From: Rhynchosporium graminicola
Lineage: Eukaryota; Ascomycota; Leotiomycetes; Helotiales; Ploettnerulaceae
Assembly: GCA_900074885.1 (NCBI GenBank)
Contig: FJUW01000007.1
Coordinates: forward strand, 2,003,609 to 2,067,608
Reading direction: 5' to 3'
Length of the DNA: 64,000 nt
In this document: positions 59,056 to 64,000 of the stretch, piece after piece
How positions within the stretch are numbered: the first letter of the stretch is position 1
Layout of the letters: every line of letters starts with the position of its first letter
The notes under the pieces: generated by a model
What the model saw: the letters and a program-made list of their open reading frames with translations, nothing else
What the model was told of the DNA's origin: nothing
The model's database searches: none
Made by a program: the position numbers and the translations under genes

Positions 59056-59105
59056 TCCTTTCATGTCCTTTCATGTCCTTTCACGTCCTTTCATGTCCTT
59101 TCATA
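59056..59105. repeat. 10-bp minisatellite TCCTTTCATG
   Basis: Five tandem 10-bp units occur, the third with one change (CACG) and the last diverging (CATA). The array is pyrimidine-rich and lies about 1 kb upstream of the large Ser-rich gene. Confidence 0.95.
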
Positions 59106-60143
59106 TGCCCGCTTTGCTGTCTTGCCCCTCCAACGTCGACTATTTCAGGCAGACTCAGGCTCAAGCTCAAACTCTGCCTCCGGCGATTCCAGAGGCAGAG
59201 TTCAGACACGGACGGCTTTCTACAGGGCCTGCATGACATCTGCCCTCCAAGCTCTGCACGATATAAGTATCGCGGGGATATATGCGGAACAATCAGTCAT
59301 ACTATATCCCATATCCACTCGGCTGCCTCACGACGCCACAAGAAATGCCCAGGTCTAAATACAGCTTATCCAATTCCATTCGTCTCTTCTCCGCCGTGGA
59401 CAGACCCTAGATGGACTCCATATCTCTGATATGGATCAGCTACCTACCCTGGAGACTCCTCCACCGTCATACATCAAACTTTCTTAACAAGCGGCTGGCG
59501 TGTTACCTATTTACCAACCAAATCCTCGTCTCCGTTCCTGGCATGCACACTTACTTCCACACTCTATCATCCCGCCTAACTCTCCTCTAGTCCCCTCTGG
59601 CTCCTCAAACGGCGACGCGCATTCATCGCGACCCATAACAACAGCTTCATTACTCTCCTCCTGTTCACTGTTTCTGACTGCTAATTTGCTTTTCAAATAA
59701 AATTTGCTACTGTTAATCGATTTTCATTTTGTTGTCGCAAGCCTCGGTAAATCCTGGCGGTACGATCTATAAGGAATACGTAACCCCACTATCGTTCGCC
59801 TACGACTCCGGACCGCTCAGACATAGCCATCATTTCACTTGTTTTGCATTTGGTTTTTGGTCGCCGCGAGAATCCATCTTGATATACACCGCTTTTTTGA
59901 TTGAAAAAAAGTTAGTCCTCACGGACAACCAAAATTTATTGCAGAACTTGGACGTAAGTCTCGTCTAGATAGCGCCTATTGATTGAGGTCTGATCAAAAG
60001 CAGATAAATCTGGTCGCGAGAACTATATCAAAGATCCCGCCCGAATTTTGAAGGAATGTTGAATGAAATCCACTATTATTCGTTATAGGACTTTGTCCTG
60101 ATCGTACGAAGTGGCAACGTTATGCGAAATTAGGAGGAACATA

Positions 60144-63100
60144 ATGGCATCATGTAAATCTGGGTTCGACCCGCCAACCAGGCCAGGGGATTTGCCTCGA
60201 GGTAGGAGGCCTGAAGCGTATCTGCAAGCTGGATCATCTGGATCGCCAGCAAAGGAGCGTAGAGAAGCCGATATTGCGCATTCTTTAGGGCAAAGAGAAT
60301 CAGGGAGAGGAGCTGTACCATCAACTAGGCCATCACAGACAGGATTATCAAACCCGAGCATGCGCGACCCGTCGCCGAATACACGGCAGAGACACGAGAA
60401 ATTTGCAAGACCGGAAAGGCCGAAAGGTGTCACTACATCAAGTTTTGGATTTGGCAGGTCTACGAGCAAGGCACCAGCCGAGAATGTGCAGCACGAGCTA
60501 ACAGGCAAGTCATCGCGCAATACGTTAAGGAGGAAACCTTCTTCGATTGCACAGATATCAGGAAACTTCCGTCCAGGAATCGAGAGAGCTGGAACTTCGT
60601 CTCCGATGAAGTGGTCACAGAGCTCAGCAGAAAAGCGTCCAAGTATCGACTCTTCCATGAGGTCAGCCGAGGCTTACAATGAGATATTCACAAGACCACG
60701 GACAAGAGCTCCTCCAGTCAAGGACTCGCCACCCATCATACCCGAGCTGGATAGGTATCGTAACAGACCGGAAGCCTTCGGTCCACACAGCAGAGTCCAC
60801 GCAGGCTTGCCACCAAAACTCTCTACGCAAGACTTGCCACCTCCGACACCTATACTCTCTGGAACATCCGTGTACTCTGGAGGAAGCAGTCATCACCGTT
60901 ATAGTGGATATAGTGGTAGTGGTAGTGGTTATAGCGCAAGTCCTTCGACTCGATTCTCTGAATCTCCTGGTCCTGGATCTTATAGTCGAGACACTACCCC
61001 TACCTCTATGTTATCTCAGTCGTCAAGCATCATTGCACCTCTCAAAATTACCACACCAAGGTTACGGCATGCAAGCCCAGCTTTTCCGCGACCTCCAATT
61101 ACCAGTGTCACCAGAAGAAGAGCTGTGAGCATTCCAGCTGAAGAAGAAACAACATCGGATGATCAACATGGTCTGCCATCGCTTCGAGAATCTTTGACTT
61201 CCTCATCGTCGAATTCAACTGTCAAAGCTGAGGCGAAAACCACAGAAAAGATGAAAAAGAAGAGGCTATCCCCAATGCCACCGAGTCCTCCGCCAAGAAC
61301 ATCGTCTCAAAAATTCAGAAAATCTCGGTCCGATGAACAGGACTCTCCTTCCAAATCATCTCAGGCACCTCCTACGCCAGCAATGACTTCCACAGAATCT
61401 TCACCTGCCACCGCGGAAGTTGTCCAATCTTTGTCTGCTCCAGCCAAGAGATGTGGTCCACCAACACGGCCAAGCAGGGAGGGCGCACCGGATCTGCAAA
61501 GTCAACTAGGTGAGTCGATGGCAGTGATTCAAAGCAACTTGGCGGAAATTAGCTTTTCGCCAGACAGGAGGAAGAGTGCACTACCACGAGGTGGCATTAC
61601 TTCACCTCCACTAGGGCCACGCTCGCAACAATCAAATCGACATCGGTCGAGGAATCCCTCTCCTGTTTCATTCAAGTCCTTTCCACGAGAAGCAACGCCC
61701 GCGCCATCCGGACTTGGTATTATTCCCAATATGAGGGCTTATCACAATGTACCATTATCAAGAACAGTTACGCGTACTCCTAGTCCGAGTCTGGCCGACA
61801 CAAAGCCTCGCTTTGGCTTGTTCGGACGACGTACGAAGACAGCTCCAGAATTGCCAACTGTGGAGACCAAGGTACTGAGGAAAGGCCCTGTGGCTGGGAC
61901 CGGACATGAAGGATATGGAAGATACAGTCAAAGAGGAAGGAGCACTAGTACTGCTAGTCTGACCAGGAGTCGAGATCGAAGCATCAGTGGAGCGAGTTCA
62001 TCGCAGGACAGTATCGCTAGCACTCGCGCACATGATCCATTTTTACTCGAGCGCATGAGTCCTGTGATTATCGCCGGTGGCGGCGAAATAATCGAGAATC
62101 AGAACAACAACTCGGAACTCTTCCGATCAGAAAGTAATACCAGTCTAGTGTTGGGTAGACCCAGCACGGACTCTAAGGCGTCGTCTAATCTTAGCCGCGA
62201 GGGTACTCGACACACCCTATGGCCGTCAGCAATGCCCGAAGAATCAGCCAAAAGAATGTTGACGATTGTAAAACCTCAAGGCCGCCGTCCCTCCGACAGT
62301 AGTGATGACGGTATAGGTAGAAGCTCATTGGCAATCCGTCGATCTTCGCAGAGACCGAACAAGTCGAACAATTCGCTGAATCTCACGCGGCCACTTCACA
62401 CCTTTAGAGGAGTTTCCCCTTCGATCACCAGCCTCGATGCAAGTATCATCTCAAAAGGGTCTCGATTGGATGTCAGAGCAGAGCTTGAGAAGACATCAAA
62501 GGGTGTACTTACAAAGCCAAAAAAGTTCGAAAAGCGATCAAGATCTCCCCGAAAGTGGAACTTCTTTCATCGTGCTCAGCCAACTCTAAAGGCAGAATCC
62601 CAACCACCACTCCAAGTGACAGTTGCACAACCCGCCCCCAAATCCGCAGCGGTGCCACATTACGCCATGCTTGATTCCTCAGATGAGCAGCAGGACGTGG
62701 AGCCCATTGACCTGGAAGATATCCTTCGTGACGCTGACGTCGTAAGTCTATCGAATGAGGAATTGGACATGCTCCAATACGGAGAAATCCAAGAAATCAG
62801 GCAGTCAATAGAAAGCCGAAAGTCTGCGACAGTATCCTCCGCGGATGGCAAGGCAGTGACTCTCACATGTCCGGAGCCAATTCAAGTCATACCTGAGATC
62901 CTACAAACTAACCTGCATTTGGTTGAAGAGACAGCGCCAGTTCGGCCAAGTCGACTCCCGCAGGTTGGACGAATACCAAAGGTCATTTCGGCCCGTCCGG
63001 AAACGACATCGCCGAAGTCATTTTCCAGGCCGTTTGCTCGTCTCAGCACTGCTCTGCCCCCTTTTAAGCAACAGTTTGTCGACAAAGAATCTCTTGGTCT

Positions 63101-64000
63101 AGGTCCTAGCCCGCCGAAATCTTCCAAACTGGAGCCGATTCATACAATTTACCCGGAGATGGAAGATATGTCACGACAGTGTTCTACCGAGTCAAAGTCA
63201 GGGAGCGCTGGGGCAAGCCACCACGACTTTCTGGCGTTTTCTCCTCGAAAGAATTCTGAGGCCACCACGAGTAGCTCTGGGTGCCTAAGTCTGGCTGAAA
63301 TCACTGCTGTCATTCCAGAGACCAATGCTGCACTCGAAGAGGACGAGGTATGGGACGAGTATGATGATCTTATTGTGAACGAAGATACAGTTAAGGTACC
63401 CACATCGGCAACATCCTCGCAAGGAGTTCCATTTCAGTATGAGAGCTATGAAAGTCGTCGCATCAGGAAAAGCAAATTCCAGGCGGTGGAGTCACCTACG
63501 CTGACCTCGGGGCCTAAGATCAAGGAACAAGCCATCGAATTACCACTTCGACGTTCCGCTCTTACCTCCTCGAGCGTTTATAGCGCAGACATGAGCGCCG
63601 GATTGAGAGAAGCACTGAATACTATTCCGACGCCAACGTCACCAATGTCTTTTACGGATTTCTTCTCGGGATATGGAGACAGGAATAATTCTGCTAATGA
63701 CGTATCTGCTCAGAAGCCACGACGCTCTTCGAACACCAGCTCGAGAAAGTCAACTTCGTCAAGCAGCCATTCGCACTCAAATTCATCAAGAATGCGCACA
63801 GTCTCGGAACAAGAAAGCAGTTCTCCTATGTCACAGGTCAACCTTCGTGTAGGTTCAATGACGGTTAGCAAGTGGTTGACATTTGGCCACGTCCTCTTCA
63901 GTCCTGCAAGAGAAGAGATAATGCAGCTAGAAGGATTTACGAAACGTCATTCAATCTTGGTCATTGATGGTCTTGGTAATGATGACTGGTCCTTCTATGC
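60144..64000 (+). CDS. Large Ser/Pro-rich protein, 3' end outside the window
   Basis: From the ATG at 60144 one frame stays open without a stop for more than 1,285 codons to the window edge. Almost all of it is low-complexity, Ser/Arg/Pro-rich, with many S-P and R-x-x-S sites ('RRKPSSIAQIS', 'KKRLSPMPPSPPPR', 'RRPSDSSDDG'), suggesting a heavily phosphorylated disordered scaffold. Acidic and short ordered patches appear late ('DLEDILRDADVVSLSNEELDML' region, 'EDEVWDEYDDLIV', 'FTDFFSGYGD'). The last 60 codons change character to ordered sequence: 'LRVGSMTVSKWLTFGHVLFSP', then 'SILVIDGLGNDDWSFYA'. That end looks like the beginning of a folded, possibly Rossmann-type domain, perhaps methyltransferase-like, which continues beyond 64000. 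No introns are needed. Function not recognised. Confidence 0.85.
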   Translation, partial: MASCKSGFDPPTRPGDLPRGRRPEAYLQAGSSGSPAKERREADIAHSLGQRESGRGAVPSTRPSQTGLSNPSMRDPSPNTRQRHEKFARPERPKGVTTSSFGFGRSTSKAPAENVQHELTGKSSRNTLRRKPSSIAQISGNFRPGIERAGTSSPMKWSQSSAEKRPSIDSSMRSAEAYNEIFTRPRTRAPPVKDSPPIIPELDRYRNRPEAFGPHSRVHAGLPPKLSTQDLPPPTPILSGTSVYSGGSSHHRYSGYSGSGSGYSASPSTRFSESPGPGSYSRDTTPTSMLSQSSSIIAPLKITTPRLRHASPAFPRPPITSVTRRRAVSIPAEEETTSDDQHGLPSLRESLTSSSSNSTVKAEAKTTEKMKKKRLSPMPPSPPPRTSSQKFRKSRSDEQDSPSKSSQAPPTPAMTSTESSPATAEVVQSLSAPAKRCGPPTRPSREGAPDLQSQLGESMAVIQSNLAEISFSPDRRKSALPRGGITSPPLGPRSQQSNRHRSRNPSPVSFKSFPREATPAPSGLGIIPNMRAYHNVPLSRTVTRTPSPSLADTKPRFGLFGRRTKTAPELPTVETKVLRKGPVAGTGHEGYGRYSQRGRSTSTASLTRSRDRSISGASSSQDSIASTRAHDPFLLERMSPVIIAGGGEIIENQNNNSELFRSESNTSLVLGRPSTDSKASSNLSREGTRHTLWPSAMPEESAKRMLTIVKPQGRRPSDSSDDGIGRSSLAIRRSSQRPNKSNNSLNLTRPLHTFRGVSPSITSLDASIISKGSRLDVRAELEKTSKGVLTKPKKFEKRSRSPRKWNFFHRAQPTLKAESQPPLQVTVAQPAPKSAAVPHYAMLDSSDEQQDVEPIDLEDILRDADVVSLSNEELDMLQYGEIQEIRQSIESRKSATVSSADGKAVTLTCPEPIQVIPEILQTNLHLVEETAPVRPSRLPQVGRIPKVISARPETTSPKSFSRPFARLSTALPPFKQQFVDKESLGLGPSPPKSSKLEPIHTIYPEMEDMSRQCSTESKSGSAGASHHDFLAFSPRKNSEATTSSSGCLSLAEITAVIPETNAALEEDEVWDEYDDLIVNEDTVKVPTSATSSQGVPFQYESYESRRIRKSKFQAVESPTLTSGPKIKEQAIELPLRRSALTSSSVYSADMSAGLREALNTIPTPTSPMSFTDFFSGYGDRNNSANDVSAQKPRRSSNTSSRKSTSSSSHSHSNSSRMRTVSEQESSSPMSQVNLRVGSMTVSKWLTFGHVLFSPAREEIMQLEGFTKRHSILVIDGLGNDDWSFY

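Larger units (their letters stand above)
53725..60143. other. Gene-free 6.4-kb region upstream of the right-edge gene
   Basis: This is the longest gene-free stretch of the window. Frames are short, on both strands, and lack splice partners. Simple repeats are scattered: AGGTCTTT three times at 57167-57193, CAG units at 58343-58361, GCCAT units at 58945-58966, and a 10-bp TCCTTTCATG unit five times at 59056-59105. A purine-rich zone lies at 54420-54620. The right end must hold the promoter and leader of the large Ser-rich gene. I found no tRNA or other RNA gene. Confidence 0.45.

Noticed and set aside
60083..60658. 191-codon minus-strand frame opposite the large Ser-rich gene
   Set aside because: It is the antisense shadow of the strong plus-strand frame that runs to the window edge.

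Overview
The window is nuclear DNA of a filamentous ascomycete (Pezizomycotina; the protein wording suggests Leotiomycetes, but that is an impression). Evidence: genes are split by 49-110 bp GT..AG introns, and both strands carry typical fungal families: Zn2Cys6 factors, a HET protein, NADP-glutamate dehydrogenase, Pex16, Sam37 and a class 2 dihydroorotate dehydrogenase. Exon coordinates were built by hand from splice signals and reading frame, so each multi-exon model is a prediction. Coordinates in the list give the outer CDS limits and the evidence text gives the exons.

Layout. 1-12.3 kb: a zinc-cluster protein of unknown role, NADP-glutamate dehydrogenase, an aldo/keto reductase with one frameshift, and a DUF3074 START-like protein. 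12.3-26 kb: a gene-poor accessory stretch with a decayed flavoprotein, an intact secreted glutaminyl cyclase, a three-copy degenerate repeat, a tRNA-Leu relic and a decayed HET gene. 26-40 kb: a dense housekeeping block with SAM37, nicotinate phosphoribosyltransferase, spermidine synthase, quinolinate phosphoribosyltransferase, dihydroorotate dehydrogenase, a glutamine-rich Snf11-like protein and PEX16. 40-48 kb: accessory again, with a small secreted cysteine-containing protein, an unrecognised decayed gene, a small hypothetical gene and a decayed 2-oxoglutarate/Fe(II) oxygenase. 48.5-53.7 kb: a seven-exon Zn2Cys6 regulator, a hypothetical gene and a SAP-domain RNA-binding protein. 53.7-60.1 kb has no recognisable gene. 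From 60,144 an uninterrupted Ser/Pro-rich reading frame runs off the right edge.

How the genes relate. Two enzymes in the 26-35 kb block make the same product, nicotinate mononucleotide, by the salvage route (Npt1) and the de novo route (Bna6). They flank spermidine synthase, and Bna6 shares a 237-bp divergent promoter with dihydroorotate dehydrogenase. The intergenic region between NPT1 and spermidine synthase is unusually structured: a CTGGT repeat, a cluster of GTAC palindromes and a GGCCA inverted repeat.

No novel multi-gene system was found. The most notable signals are the structured NPT1/SPE3 intergenic region, a GC-AG intron in NPT1, the 17.3-17.7 kb repeat family, an atypical C-terminal zinc cluster, an oxygenase relic that has lost its iron ligands, and the contrast between intact housekeeping genes and decayed accessory genes.
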